DNA of 64,000 nucleotides, taken from the NCBI RefSeq assembly GCF_004137855.1, contig NZ_QBKB01000002.1, positions 1,249,301 through 1,313,300 on the forward strand. The letters are read 5' to 3'. A program made the translations under genes and the position numbers. Positions 19,450 to 28,601 of this stretch are shown here, one piece after another; the stretch's first letter is position 1; every line of letters starts with the position of its first letter. A model generated the notes under the pieces. It was not told the DNA's origin, did not search any database, and saw only the letters and a list, made by a program, of their open reading frames with translations. This DNA is from Methanohalophilus profundi (lineage in GTDB: Archaea > Halobacteriota > Methanosarcinia > Methanosarcinales > Methanosarcinaceae).

Positions 19450-20400
19450 ATGATATTTGAGAAGATTAGTACAGTACCTACAGAAGATGAACTTGTGGAC
19501 AAGGCTTTCAGGCGGGCCAGTCGTGCAAATGCAGGTAAGGAGAGAGGAGGTAGGGAGGCTGCTCTGAAAGCAGATGAATCAATGGTACTTACTGCAGGTA
19601 ACATCCTGACAGATAATCTCTCCAACATTGTGAGGAGGTTCCCCAGCTTTGAAACCATACCACCTTTTTATTATGAATTGGCTCAGATTCTTGTAGATGT
19701 CGACAGGATGAGGCAATCCTTGTCCCGGCTTGACTGGGCATCTTATAAGATCCATGATCTTTCCAGAGAATATGTCCAGAAAATGAGGGGTGCCCCTTCA
19801 TCACCACAGGTGCGAAAAGAAGCTTTTGGCAGGATGGCTTCCATTATTTCATCCATCAAGAAAGATCTTTTGTATCTGAATGAAGCCCGCAACAAGCTTC
19901 GCAAGCTTCCGGATGTGAGGGAAGAACCCACAATAGTTGTGGCGGGTTATCCCAATGTGGGTAAGTCGAGTTTTGTGGCTGCTGTCACCGATGCAAGACC
20001 AGAGGTTGCTTCATATCCCTTTACAACCAAGGGTGTTACGATCGGTCACTTTATGCGAGGATATAACCGTTATCAGGTAATCGATACTCCCGGTCTGCTT
20101 GATCGTCCTATGTCGGATCGCAACGAAGTGGAGATGCAGGCTATCACTGCTCTGAAATATCTTGATGCAGTGGTAATTTTCATCCTTGATCCCAGCGAAA
20201 CCTGTGGCTATGAAATGTCCCAACAGGTAAAATTGCTTGATGATGTACGGGATAATTTTGGATTGCCTGTGCTGGTCGCTGCAAACAAACTGGACCTTTG
20301 TGAAAACAACACGTTTAAAGTGGATATTGAAATGTCCACCCTCTCCGGTGAAGGAATAGATGAGGCGCTTTCATTGTTACTCGAGCGCCTGGAAGAATAA
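19450..20400 (+). CDS. NOG1-type GTPase
   Basis: This is the archaeal homolog of nucleolar NOG1, an Obg-related GTPase of large ribosomal subunit assembly. An N-terminal helical domain of ~150 residues (FRRASRANAGKERGG, then PPFYYELAQILVDVD) precedes the G domain. The G domain has G1 GYPNVGKSS, G3 DTPGLLD and G4 NKLDL. The ATG at 19450 is chosen because GGAAGGT lies eight bases before it; the open frame extends further upstream without a ribosome site. Length is 316 residues. Confidence 0.9.
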   Translation: MIFEKISTVPTEDELVDKAFRRASRANAGKERGGREAALKADESMVLTAGNILTDNLSNIVRRFPSFETIPPFYYELAQILVDVDRMRQSLSRLDWASYKIHDLSREYVQKMRGAPSSPQVRKEAFGRMASIISSIKKDLLYLNEARNKLRKLPDVREEPTIVVAGYPNVGKSSFVAAVTDARPEVASYPFTTKGVTIGHFMRGYNRYQVIDTPGLLDRPMSDRNEVEMQAITALKYLDAVVIFILDPSETCGYEMSQQVKLLDDVRDNFGLPVLVAANKLDLCENNTFKVDIEMSTLSGEGIDEALSLLLERLEE

Positions 20401-20401
20401 T

Positions 20402-21508
20402 TTAAAGTATTTCTTCCATAATTTTCATTGCTTTTTTTATGTTTTGCATGGAGGTGGCGTATGATATGCGCATATGTCCTGCTCCACCTTCACCAAATGC
20501 TTCACCCGGCACGACCACTACTCCATTTGCGATAAGTTGCTGGGCATATTCAGGTTCGACCTCGGGGAATGCATAAAATGCACCTGCGGGCTTGTGGCAT
20601 TTGATACCCATCCCATTGAGCCCTTCTATGAGCATATCCCTGCGTTTTTTAAATTCTTCGCGCATATGCACAACCGGGTCAAGTGGTCCCTGAATGGCAG
20701 CAAGGGCAGCCCTCTGGGAAATGGAACATGCACACGCCTGTACATATTGATGAACTTTTAACATTTGCTGGATGTATTCTGGAGAAGCTGTTACGTATCC
20801 CAGTCTCCAGCCCGTCATCGAATAGGTCTTTGATGTTGCGTTCACGGTAATTACATTGTCAGAATATTGGGCGGGGCTGACATGTTCTCCTTCATAGATA
20901 AAATGCTCATAGACCTCATCTGAAATCAGTGTAAGGTCATAGTCATCTGCAATCTCGGCAAATCCTTTCATATCCTTTTTCGTCTGGACGGCCCCTGTGG
21001 GATTGGAAGGAGAATTCACGATAAAAGCTTTGGTTTTTGACGTGATCTTTTCCATCACGTCTTCAGGTTGCATTCTCAGGTCATCGGACAGGGGCACACC
21101 GATTCCTTTTCCTCCCATGATTCCTGCCAGAGATGCGTATGATACGAAACCCGGATCTGCAAGAAGAACTTCATCACCCGGGTTTACCAGTGATGCAAGT
21201 GCAATTTCCAGGGCCTCTGAGGCACCGGATGTTACGATTATGTCATCCGGTGTAGTGGTAATTGAATTTTCTTCCCGGAATTTTTTGCTCAATGCCTCCC
21301 TGAGTTCTATGATGCCGGGTCCCAGGGTATAACCTGTAAATCCTTCATTTATGGCATCTATAGCACCCTTTTTTACATGTTCGGGTGTGTCAAAATCCGG
21401 CTGGCCCAATCCAAGATTGATGGCATCCGAGCCGGCCGCTTCGAATATCTTACGGATGCCGGATATATCAATGTCCTGTACCCTCTGCGAGAATTTGCCG
21501 GCAAACAT
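20402..21508 (-). CDS. Class I/II pyridoxal-phosphate aminotransferase (aspartate/aromatic type)
   Basis: The 368-residue enzyme has INLGLGQPDFDTPEHV, SGASEALEIALASLVNPGDEVL, the NSPSNPTGAV turn, LISDEVYEHFIY and the PLP lysine in NATSKTYSMTGWRLGY. It probably moves amino groups between aspartate or aromatic amino acids and 2-oxo acids; exact specificity is not readable. It converges with nog1, one base apart, and lies four bases after the hxlB stop, so the two may be co-transcribed. Confidence 0.9.
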   Translation of the reverse strand: MFAGKFSQRVQDIDISGIRKIFEAAGSDAINLGLGQPDFDTPEHVKKGAIDAINEGFTGYTLGPGIIELREALSKKFREENSITTTPDDIIVTSGASEALEIALASLVNPGDEVLLADPGFVSYASLAGIMGGKGIGVPLSDDLRMQPEDVMEKITSKTKAFIVNSPSNPTGAVQTKKDMKGFAEIADDYDLTLISDEVYEHFIYEGEHVSPAQYSDNVITVNATSKTYSMTGWRLGYVTASPEYIQQMLKVHQYVQACACSISQRAALAAIQGPLDPVVHMREEFKKRRDMLIEGLNGMGIKCHKPAGAFYAFPEVEPEYAQQLIANGVVVVPGEAFGEGGAGHMRISYATSMQNIKKAMKIMEEIL

Positions 21509-21511
21509 GTT

Positions 21512-22114
21512 TCACTCCAGTTTGGCGTGGCGCGATTTAAGGTCCGCTTCTGATGCACCTGTTATAAATATCAATTCTGCAACAAGGGCATCAAGGAAGA
21601 CAAGGGAAGAAATTTCAAAGGAAGTTCCCAGGGGTGTGAGGTGGGAATATTCCCCTCTCATGTGTCTTTCAAGATAACCGCCTGCGTCTTCCTTGCTGCG
21701 TCCATGTATTTCCAGGGTTGCATCTGATATATGGCCAAGTGTGGAATCCTTGTTGGAGGTTACTGTTATCAGGGTTGCTCCGATATCCTTTGCAATTCTT
21801 CCCAGGTCTGATACTGAGCGTGTTTCTCCTGATCCGGATATGGCAATTACTACATCGTTTTTGTTCACAGCTGGGGTTGTAGATTCTCCTACAACATAAC
21901 TTGTAAATCCCAGGTGCATAAGGCGCATAGCAAAAGCTTTTCCAACAAGACCGGATCTCCCTGCTCCCATTATAAAAATGGAATCTGCACCCATTATGTA
22001 CTCGATGGTTTTCTTGATACTTTTCCTGTCGAGCCTCTGTGCTATGTTCTTTATTTGATCGGCCATTAATTCCATGGATAATGTGAGGTGTTCACATTCA
22101 TTACAGGTATTCAT
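21512..22114 (-). CDS. hxlB: 6-phospho-3-hexuloisomerase
   Basis: This SIS-domain sugar isomerase interconverts hexulose 6-phosphate and fructose 6-phosphate. In archaea it works with the synthase HPS to make ribose phosphate or fix formaldehyde. Visible motifs are IFIMGAGRSGLVGKAFAMRLMHLG, VVIAISGSGETRSV and ITVTSNKDSTLG. Length is 200 residues. An N-terminal CNEC adds two Cys. The HPS partner is not in the window. It lies between an aminotransferase and a hypothetical gene, all on the minus strand. Confidence 0.88.
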   Translation of the reverse strand: MNTCNECEHLTLSMELMADQIKNIAQRLDRKSIKKTIEYIMGADSIFIMGAGRSGLVGKAFAMRLMHLGFTSYVVGESTTPAVNKNDVVIAISGSGETRSVSDLGRIAKDIGATLITVTSNKDSTLGHISDATLEIHGRSKEDAGGYLERHMRGEYSHLTPLGTSFEISSLVFLDALVAELIFITGASEADLKSRHAKLE

Positions 22115-22119
22115 TCTCT

Positions 22120-22629
22120 TTATTTCTCCTGTTTTTCTTTATTGTTATCCTTGTAATTTATGTTTTTTACTTTCCAGTCATCAATTTCTTCGAGATGTTC
22201 AGTTAATCGGGTGATGTCTGAATCATCCCCGTTCCAGTATATATCTATTTTTACATCTCTCTGCTGCAATTTTCTGACTATGTGTTCTGCAAAAAAGAAA
22301 AGGGCCTTTTTGTTATAGAAGGGTATGTGGAATGTAGCCCTGTAACCACCTTCACATTTAGCATAGGATACCAATACATATCCATGGCTTTCATATTCTG
22401 TTATTTTCTCAAAAGGACAAACAATTTCCACTTCATGGACAGCGGATTTATCAATCCGGGAAATCGAAATAAGGATTCTCCCAACCACGACTTCAGGAGT
22501 CTGCCTGCCAAACCACACCGATATTTTTCCATAGGTACAAATGACATTGACGTCGTCTCTTCCCATTTCATAAGATGAAAGGGACTGGTTGCTGGTATTT
22601 TCCTTAATGTCTCTTTCTATGGATTCCAT
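22120..22629 (-). CDS. Hypothetical protein upstream of hxlB
   Basis: I do not recognise this 169-residue protein. It appears soluble, with beta strands such as VNVICTYGKISVWFG and VVVGRILISISRID and a helix FFAEHIVRKLQQR. The C-terminal tail is Lys/Asn-rich. There is no signal peptide or membrane segment. It sits between hxlB (five-base gap) and the DUF2073/Era-like pair and is probably in the same transcript. Confidence 0.65.
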   Translation of the reverse strand: MESIERDIKENTSNQSLSSYEMGRDDVNVICTYGKISVWFGRQTPEVVVGRILISISRIDKSAVHEVEIVCPFEKITEYESHGYVLVSYAKCEGGYRATFHIPFYNKKALFFFAEHIVRKLQQRDVKIDIYWNGDDSDITRLTEHLEEIDDWKVKNINYKDNNKEKQEK

Positions 22630-22643
22630 AGGTTAAACAACAC

Positions 22644-23003
22644 TTATCTGTTTGAGGATACCAATGCTGTAATCATATCCCTGTCTTTCTTGAGGGTCTT
22701 GAGCTGATCGGCCGGACCAATAAGGGTCAGTCTGCCTTTTGGGCCTTTGTTGAAAAGTTTTCCCAGAAAAGACTTGGTTTCGTGGGCTGGATATGTCTCC
22801 ATTTCTATACCTGAGAATTCATCAGGTGCTATTTGTGTCATTGTCATCTCGATAAGGTTGGCTTCTTCCTCGGGACTGAGTCCCCTTTCCAGTACAAGGA
22901 TTTTGCCGTTTTTGACTTCATCAATGATGAAACGCACCTTTTCCACAGGGCTCATCCTTGCAAGACGGTCCTCTGAAAGTAAATCCATTTGAATACCCTG
23001 CAT
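22644..23003 (-). CDS. DUF2073 family protein
   Basis: This 119-residue archaeal protein has SEDRLARMSPVEKVRFIIDEVKNGKILVLERGLSPEEEANLIEM and a C-terminal helix TLKKDRDMITALV, the signature of DUF2073. It is usually next to an Era-like GTPase, as here, with a six-base gap. The pair probably acts together, but the role is undefined. Confidence 0.8.
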   Translation of the reverse strand: MQGIQMDLLSEDRLARMSPVEKVRFIIDEVKNGKILVLERGLSPEEEANLIEMTMTQIAPDEFSGIEMETYPAHETKSFLGKLFNKGPKGRLTLIGPADQLKTLKKDRDMITALVSSNR

Positions 23004-23009
23004 TTCAAA

Positions 23010-23645
23010 TCACCCGAATCTCTTTGCAATTTCCTCATAAAGAGTATCAATGTTCTTTCCTTCAAGGGCAGATATGGCAACGAGTGGATGCTGGGGGAAC
23101 GCTTCCCTTATTGTTGAAGGTGATGAATCTTCACGATCGATCTTGTTGGCAGCTATTAAGAGTGGAAGGCCTCGAGCTTCCATATTTCCTATGACCGTGA
23201 CATTTACCTGTGTAAATGGGTCTTCGGTTGCATCCATTACAAGGATTATACCGTCAAGGTTTTCCAGCCATTTGACCGCTTCAATAACTCCTTCAGTGGC
23301 TTCCTTTGCTCTGCGTTTAGATTCTGCTTCACTCATCCCCTGCTCCATGAATTCATGGAAATCTATCTTTGTGGCAAGACCGGGAGTGTCTATAATATCA
23401 AGTGATAATGAATTACCATTGCCTTTGATTGTTACTCCTTCTCTTCTCCTGGCACGGCGTGTCTCATGTGCAACATTGGATACTGAACCCATGGCATCTC
23501 CTGTCCAGTCACGTAGTATGCGATTTGCAAGGGTGGTCTTGCCTGCATTTGGGGGTCCATAAATGCCAATCCTTGCACTTTTTTTATTGAGCAGTTTCTT
23601 CAGGAGACCTGTGAAGTTTCTTTTTAATGATCTTATTACTCCCAT
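23010..23645 (-). CDS. Era-like GTP-binding protein
   Basis: This 211-residue archaeal GTPase has G1 GPPNAGKTTLANRIL (about 30-44), an Arg-rich switch segment ETRRARRREG, G3 DTPGLA, G4 NKIDR and G5 ISALEG. It lacks the KH domain of bacterial Era, so it may use a partner for RNA or membrane binding. The DUF2073 gene follows immediately, a conserved archaeal arrangement. Confidence 0.85.
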   Translation of the reverse strand: MGVIRSLKRNFTGLLKKLLNKKSARIGIYGPPNAGKTTLANRILRDWTGDAMGSVSNVAHETRRARRREGVTIKGNGNSLSLDIIDTPGLATKIDFHEFMEQGMSEAESKRRAKEATEGVIEAVKWLENLDGIILVMDATEDPFTQVNVTVIGNMEARGLPLLIAANKIDREDSSPSTIREAFPQHPLVAISALEGKNIDTLYEEIAKRFG

Positions 23646-23727
23646 CTATTTCCTCCATTTATGATGTGGGAATTGTCCTCTTAATTTCTGATAATATCAT
23701 TATATAAATAAGCGTCTGTTTTTCAAT

Positions 23728-24741
23728 TCAGGCACTTTCCTCTGTAGTGGCGATGGCCATGTTTATAGCAGTCTCAGCGATATTCGTGCCGTATTCTGCT
23801 GTCCTCTCTATACTATCGGCCACAGTTCCCAGTCCGACTACAGTCCCTACATCTTTTAGCTTCATAAAGGATGCATTGAGTTTGTCAACATCGGTTTTTA
23901 TGTGCTTTATGTTCTCAATGGTTTTATTCGCCAGTTTCACATCACAACCATAGAGGGCATCAATTGCCTTTTCCACAGTGTTGCGTGCCTCCTCGCTCGC
24001 CTTCTCTATAGGTTCCATTATTTCTTCGGGAACAGGTCCTTGCAGTTTTCTGGTAACTCCTGCGATTCTGTGGGCATGGTCTGCAATCCTTTCCAGGGAA
24101 CTTGCAACAAGTCGGAAATCATGATATTCATCAATGGATGTCTCTGTGGTATCGGCAAGCCGTGTTCCTCTGAACAGAGAGCGGAACTGTTTTGATATGA
24201 GTAAAAACAATCTGTCCACTTCATCATCCCTGAGCATCACATCAAGTGCAAGGTCTTTTTCACCGGTCTTGAGGGACTGTATGGCGTCCTTATGCATTGA
24301 AGTGGAAATTAGGTACATTCTGCGGATACTTTTTTTGATGGAAACTTCTTCAGGGTTGAGTAGATCCTGTATGAGAACACCTTTGGAGGTTTCCTCGATG
24401 ATTTCAGGGCCGATTAATTTGTGGCAGACTTCTCGTATTATTTTTTTCTGCTCGGCAAGTATTCTTGGGGAAACAAGTTCGATAAGGTCATAACCGGCAA
24501 CATAGGCGGCAATTATGTTACGTATCAGCCCTTCTCCCTTGTAATTGGTGATTTCCATCTTACGTTTTTTGGGTTTTGTTGTGGTGTCCAGAGTGGCTAT
24601 ATTAAGGGATCCATCGGGTTGGTTTCTGACGGATACTCTGGAGCCTGCTTCAACTCCCATTCTCTGTGCCCAGGGTTTTGGGAGGGAAATAATGTATGTA
24701 GAACCTCCGGTTTGCTGTACTTTTCTTGTTTCTATATCCAT
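23728..24741 (-). CDS. PhoU-type phosphate signalling protein with N-terminal AbrB DNA-binding domain
   Basis: Residues 1-50 form a SpoVT/AbrB swapped-hairpin domain (RKVQQTGGSTYIISLPKPWAQRMGVEAGSRVSV). The rest holds two PhoU helical bundles with the metal-binding patterns HKDAIQSLKTGEKDLALDVMLRDDEVDRL, RIADHA and EYGTNIAETA. Such archaeal fusions are thought to link phosphate status to transcription. No pst transporter genes are nearby. It stands alone, with TATA-like ATATATG repeats upstream. Confidence 0.88.
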   Translation of the reverse strand: MDIETRKVQQTGGSTYIISLPKPWAQRMGVEAGSRVSVRNQPDGSLNIATLDTTTKPKKRKMEITNYKGEGLIRNIIAAYVAGYDLIELVSPRILAEQKKIIREVCHKLIGPEIIEETSKGVLIQDLLNPEEVSIKKSIRRMYLISTSMHKDAIQSLKTGEKDLALDVMLRDDEVDRLFLLISKQFRSLFRGTRLADTTETSIDEYHDFRLVASSLERIADHAHRIAGVTRKLQGPVPEEIMEPIEKASEEARNTVEKAIDALYGCDVKLANKTIENIKHIKTDVDKLNASFMKLKDVGTVVGLGTVADSIERTAEYGTNIAETAINMAIATTEESA

Positions 24742-24820
24742 CCCTCGATTAATTCGTCATCACTATATATGCGTATATAGATGGATTCATTGTATATATG
24801 TCCATCGTATATAATTTTCA

Positions 24821-25470
24821 TTAAATAGCTTCTCTGTACCCGTATTTTCCAATAAGGGGTACAAAAATAACGCCACCAAGGTTTTCCTCACTGAAGGTTC
24901 CGTCACCAATTTTGTGGACAAGAATCAGGTTTTGCATGTATTTGCCAACCGGTATCACCATAATTCCGCCCGCTGAAAGTTGCTCTTTGAGAGGTTGAGG
25001 AATAGATGGAGCTGCGGAGGTTACGCATATACGTTCATATGGAGCCTGTGGGGGATAACCGAGGGTGCCGTCTGCTTCGATTACAGTAACATTGGTGTAA
25101 CCCGCGCTTTTAAGGTTACTTTCGGCAAATTGCTTTAAAAAAGGGATTCTTTCAATGCTGTATATATGTCCCTCTTTGCCTACCATTTCGGCCATAACAG
25201 CAGCATTATAACCGGAACCGGTTCGATTTCAAGAATCTTCATGCCCTCTTCTATTTTCAGGACATCACACATTATGGCTACCATATGAGGTGCTGAAATC
25301 GTTTGCCTGTTCCCTATAGGTAAGGGAGAATCAATATATGCATAGTCTTTAAGATCTTTGGAAACAAAAAGGTGCCTGGGAACTTTCCCCATAGCTTCAA
25401 GCACCTGTTTCCCGATTCCTTCTTCTTTGATCTGGTTTACCAGTTCCTTACGTTTCTCTTCATACTCCAA
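24821..25470 (-). pseudogene. pcm: Protein-L-isoaspartate O-methyltransferase, frameshifted
   Basis: This enzyme repairs isoaspartyl residues using SAM. The N-terminal frame starts at TTG 25470 and includes VPRHLFV, YAYIDSPLPIGNRQTISAPHMVAIMCDVL, then loses the SAM motif. The other frame resumes with [18 protein letters not shown] and runs to 24821. Restoring one base near 25224 rebuilds [18 protein letters not shown], the missing SAM loop, so a single-base error or deletion is certain. The start overlaps the zinc-finger gene by 34 bases; upstream GGTGGGG could serve as ribosome site. Confidence 0.88.
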
Positions 25471-26090
25471 GCGGTCCTGCCCCCACCCCAGCCTTTCTTA
25501 TAGGCCACCCTGCCGAAGATTCTTTTTATATATTTTGCCTCGACTTTGTCTCCCCTTTTAAACCTGAATTTTCCTCCACGTATCTTTATTCTTGTGATCC
25601 TGAAGCGCTCTCCTCCAGCTTCGTATTCCAGGCCGACTTCAAAAATTTCCTCTCCTGGTACTCTTTTTGTGTGGGGATTTGTATTTCCTATGGATTGTAC
25701 TGATATTTTGACATCGACTTCATCAATCGCACGTGCCCATATGGTTTCAACATCTGCAATCTTTGCGTATTCTTCACGTTTTGTGGGTGTTTCGATGGAA
25801 GTGATCTGTATGGGGTATACGTCTTCACCATTCTGGTCTTCCACAACCAATTCTTCGTTTGTCGTGACGACCTGTGTCTCTTCAAAAAGTGCATTAGTCT
25901 TGAATGATTCATCCCCTCGACTGATTACTATTCTTACCGGGATGGTCTTCTCTGTCTCGATCTCTGTGGGATGTACATCACCGCAAACCTGGCACCGGAC
26001 AAGCATGTTCTGTCCATCCTTCAGTATGTCGTGCCACACGAATTCCTGTGGTGAGCATGCAGGGCATGTGGTCTCGATCTCTTCACTCAT
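25437..26090 (-). CDS. HVO_0476-family zinc finger protein
   Basis: The 217-residue protein has an N-terminal zinc ribbon (CPAC and CQVCGD about 24 residues apart), a beta-rich central region, and a basic C-terminal end (KFRFKRGDKVEAKYIKRIFGRVAYKK). It belongs to a conserved archaeal family of unknown function; the layout suggests RNA or ribosome binding. Its 3' end overlaps pcm, so the two are translationally linked. Confidence 0.75.
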   Translation of the reverse strand: MSEEIETTCPACSPQEFVWHDILKDGQNMLVRCQVCGDVHPTEIETEKTIPVRIVISRGDESFKTNALFEETQVVTTNEELVVEDQNGEDVYPIQITSIETPTKREEYAKIADVETIWARAIDEVDVKISVQSIGNTNPHTKRVPGEEIFEVGLEYEAGGERFRITRIKIRGGKFRFKRGDKVEAKYIKRIFGRVAYKKGWGGGRTAWSMKRNVRNW

Positions 26091-26130
26091 AATCGCCAGT
26101 TAGGTTTGAGGATATATATCTAATTGATGC

Positions 26131-27000
26131 TTATTGGATATTGCCGGCTGCATGTGCGGCTATGAATTCCCTTAGTAGTTTTGTACCGAGCAGGGCTGTC
26201 TGTCCACTGTCATAGTCCGGAGCAATTTCCATAATATCAAAACCAATCGTGTGGGGGGCAAAAGCATGTATCAGGTCCCTTACCTGCCAGGGATCAAGAC
26301 CAAAGGGCTCAGGAGTACCTGTTGCAGGGGCATAAGCAGGGTCTAGACAGTCCATATCCAGAGATAGGTAGAATTGTGAGGTCCCTATTTCTTTCATAAC
26401 CTTTGTAGCAATTTTTTTGGCAGAGTAATCTTTCACTTTTTCCGGTGTGTAATAGGATATGTGATTATCTTTTGCAAAATCCCATTCATCCCGGGGTCCG
26501 CTCCTGGTTCCAATGGATACATACCTGTCGGTGGCCTCTTCCAAGATATGCCGGCTGACACACGCATGGTTATTTTTCACTCCGCCAAACTCTTCCCGCA
26601 GGTCAAAATGAGCATCCAGTGCGATCACTCCAATGTCATCATCGTCTTTTGCACAGGCTTTAACGGTGGAAAGAGTAAGGGAGTGTTCCCCGCCCATCAT
26701 TATGGGAATCTTTTCATTTTTTACTATGTCCCTGGTATCATAGTAAAGGTCCCTGAGGGTTTCATCAACTGAAGAATAAACTTCAAGATTGCCTGCATCA
26801 TGAATCGGAATAGATGCAAGGTCAATATCAAAAAAAGGATTGTAGCTTTCAAAATTTTCAGACGCCTGTCTCATAGCATCCGGAGCCCTGCGGCTTCCCG
26901 GCCTGTAAGAGGAAGTCCCGTCAAAAGGGACTCCGAATACAACATATTTTGCAGCCCCGTAATCCCACAGGGCGTCCATCATGAGGGGCTGGTAGAACAT
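26131..27000 (-). CDS. speB: Agmatinase-like ureohydrolase beside aIF5A
   Basis: The 289-residue ureohydrolase has the binuclear Mn sites GGEHSLT, ALDAHFDLREEF and SLDMDCLDPAYAPATGTPEPFG. It would normally convert agmatine to putrescine and urea. The gene starts eight bases after the aIF5A stop on the same strand. In Haloferax an agmatinase-like gene is likewise paired with aIF5A and has been proposed to act on an agmatine-derived adduct on the protein. Here that is inference from gene order. Confidence 0.9.
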   Translation of the reverse strand: MFYQPLMMDALWDYGAAKYVVFGVPFDGTSSYRPGSRRAPDAMRQASENFESYNPFFDIDLASIPIHDAGNLEVYSSVDETLRDLYYDTRDIVKNEKIPIMMGGEHSLTLSTVKACAKDDDDIGVIALDAHFDLREEFGGVKNNHACVSRHILEEATDRYVSIGTRSGPRDEWDFAKDNHISYYTPEKVKDYSAKKIATKVMKEIGTSQFYLSLDMDCLDPAYAPATGTPEPFGLDPWQVRDLIHAFAPHTIGFDIMEIAPDYDSGQTALLGTKLLREFIAAHAAGNIQ

Positions 27001-27008
27001 TTCGTTAT

Positions 27009-27392
27009 TTAACGCAGGTCTATCTTCATTTTACCCATAGCGGTTATGTATGAAATGTCTCCTCCTTCGTTCACCCTGTCCTTGTATTCATCGGGTATCT
27101 CCATTTCGAAGGTGGAGTATTCTTCCATATCCATGAGTTGGGCAATGTTTCCTGTGACGGAAAGTACCTGTGCACTTTTCCTTTCGACAATAGGCACAAA
27201 GGTCTTTGAGGAAACAGAACTTACGATTGAGCGTTTTTGTCCATCGAAGATACCAACTGCGTCAATCCTTGCTTTAGCAGAACCGTGTTTTCCGGGTTTG
27301 GATTTTGACAGACCCTTGATAGTGCATGGTTCGTCATCGATTAGTATATATTTGCCTTCCTTGAGTTCCTTTACTTCAACCTGTTGTTTCAT
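27009..27392 (-). CDS. eif5A: Translation initiation/elongation factor aIF5A
   Basis: The 127-residue factor has an SH3-like N-terminal domain with the hypusination loop SKPGKHGSAKARI; the modified lysine is the one after PG in GKHG. An OB-fold C-terminal domain follows (VPIVERKSAQVLSVTGNIAQLMDMEEYSTFEM). It promotes peptide-bond formation at difficult stretches. It is the substrate of the deoxyhypusine synthase encoded at 4984-5934 and is followed by the agmatinase-like gene. Confidence 0.96.
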   Translation of the reverse strand: MKQQVEVKELKEGKYILIDDEPCTIKGLSKSKPGKHGSAKARIDAVGIFDGQKRSIVSSVSSKTFVPIVERKSAQVLSVTGNIAQLMDMEEYSTFEMEIPDEYKDRVNEGGDISYITAMGKMKIDLR

Positions 27393-27478
27393 GTGATTAC
27401 ACTCCTTTGATAAATTATGAACATTTGATAGTCAGGGGTATAATTTTCGGTTCCCTTATATCAACTTAACGAACTGAT

Positions 27479-27827
27479 TCATCGTAATAAATGGCTTTTT
27501 TCCATTTCCAGTAATTTTTTCTTTAATTCTGTGCCACCTGCATAGCCACCTATACTATTTTTAGCAACTACCCTGTGGCAGGGTATTACCAGGGGATAAG
27601 GGTTTTTGTTGAGCGCCCGGCCGACTGCGGCTGGCTTTAATTTTACCAATGTCTTTTGCCAGTTGCCCGTATGTGCGTGTTTGTCCGTAAGGAATTTTTC
27701 GGGTGGCTTCCAGGACTTCCCGCTGGAACTTTGTAAGATGCGTAAGGTCAGGCTCGTATTTCAGGAAATCCACATGCTCGCCTGCGAGATATTTCATGAT
27801 GTCGCAACACAGCTGCTGCATATTCAT
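27479..27827 (-). pseudogene. ogt: Methylated-DNA--protein-cysteine methyltransferase, frameshifted and short at the N-terminus
   Basis: The DNA-binding half is clear: FQREVLEATRKIPYGQTRTYGQLAKDIGK. The frame then fails near 27627, and the active-site PCHRVV with the C-terminal end GGYAGGTELKKKLLEME lies in another frame down to 27479. Two missing bases (or one extra) in a CGCGC-like stretch explain it. The usual N-terminal beta domain is absent: the ATG at 27827 overlaps the upstream stop and an in-frame stop lies 12 bases before. It would repair O6-methylguanine; this copy may be inactive. Confidence 0.8.
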
Positions 27828-28528
27828 TTTTTGCCTTTAAAAACCTCTTTCTCGATTTGTTTGCGTTGCTTGCGCATTATTCTCCAGCCAATCCCGTGGT
27901 ATCCTATTATGGTTACGATTACTATTATTGCACCTATAAGGTAGGGGAAAGTGGATTTCAAGAGGAGGGGGTTGATGTTGTCACGTTGTTCATAGCTGGG
28001 ATACATGATATCTCCTCTGTCTGTGCTATGTCCCAGTCCCAGGGCATGTCCTATTTCGTGCTTGGACACCTCCTGCATATTTGCATCGCCATATTGCACC
28101 CAGGAAAAACCCTGGTAATTTCCTGCTTCAAGCACAATTTCAGCATGCAGGTATTTGTTCCCGACAATGGTGGGTCTACAGTATCCAGCCACTCCTTCAT
28201 CGGCTCCTTCTACCTTTTCAAGATTTTCAACCCAGCGAACATTTATGTCAGCGTCAGGATTGTCGATGACCTTGAATACCGGCTGGTAACTGAGGGCTCC
28301 GTTGCCACCTTTTTCCCAGTAATCCAGGGCAATTTCAACCTGTTCTCTGTAGGTGGGGCTGTAGTGTTCAGGCGTATCCTTATCATCTATATATACTGTT
28401 ATGGGGCTGTGGTCCCAGGGTTTGTCTGATATTTTTTCAATATCTGCAAGGGATGTGCTGGTGAAAAATATCATGACGGCAAGTAGTACGAAAAGGATTT
28501 TTCTAGCCGGTATTTTCATACCAACCAA
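27824..28528 (-). CDS. Matrixin-like zinc metalloprotease, secreted and membrane-anchored
   Basis: The 234-residue protein begins with a signal-like hydrophobic segment (KILFVLLAVMIFFTSTSLA). It carries the extended zinc site HEIGHALGLGHS, followed by a Met-turn in DIMYPSYE, as in M10 metzincins. A C-terminal hydrophobic segment (YLIGAIIVIVTIIGYHGIGW) and a basic tail suggest anchoring with the catalytic domain outside the cell. Substrates are unknown. The stop overlaps the ogt start. Confidence 0.82.
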   Translation of the reverse strand: MVGMKIPARKILFVLLAVMIFFTSTSLADIEKISDKPWDHSPITVYIDDKDTPEHYSPTYREQVEIALDYWEKGGNGALSYQPVFKVIDNPDADINVRWVENLEKVEGADEGVAGYCRPTIVGNKYLHAEIVLEAGNYQGFSWVQYGDANMQEVSKHEIGHALGLGHSTDRGDIMYPSYEQRDNINPLLLKSTFPYLIGAIIVIVTIIGYHGIGWRIMRKQRKQIEKEVFKGKK

Positions 28529-28601
28529 TAATCTCCCATCAAAAATAAAGATTGCCCGGGGTACAATTATATTTTAATAGTGGCAGAATTATTTTCTTCC
28601 T

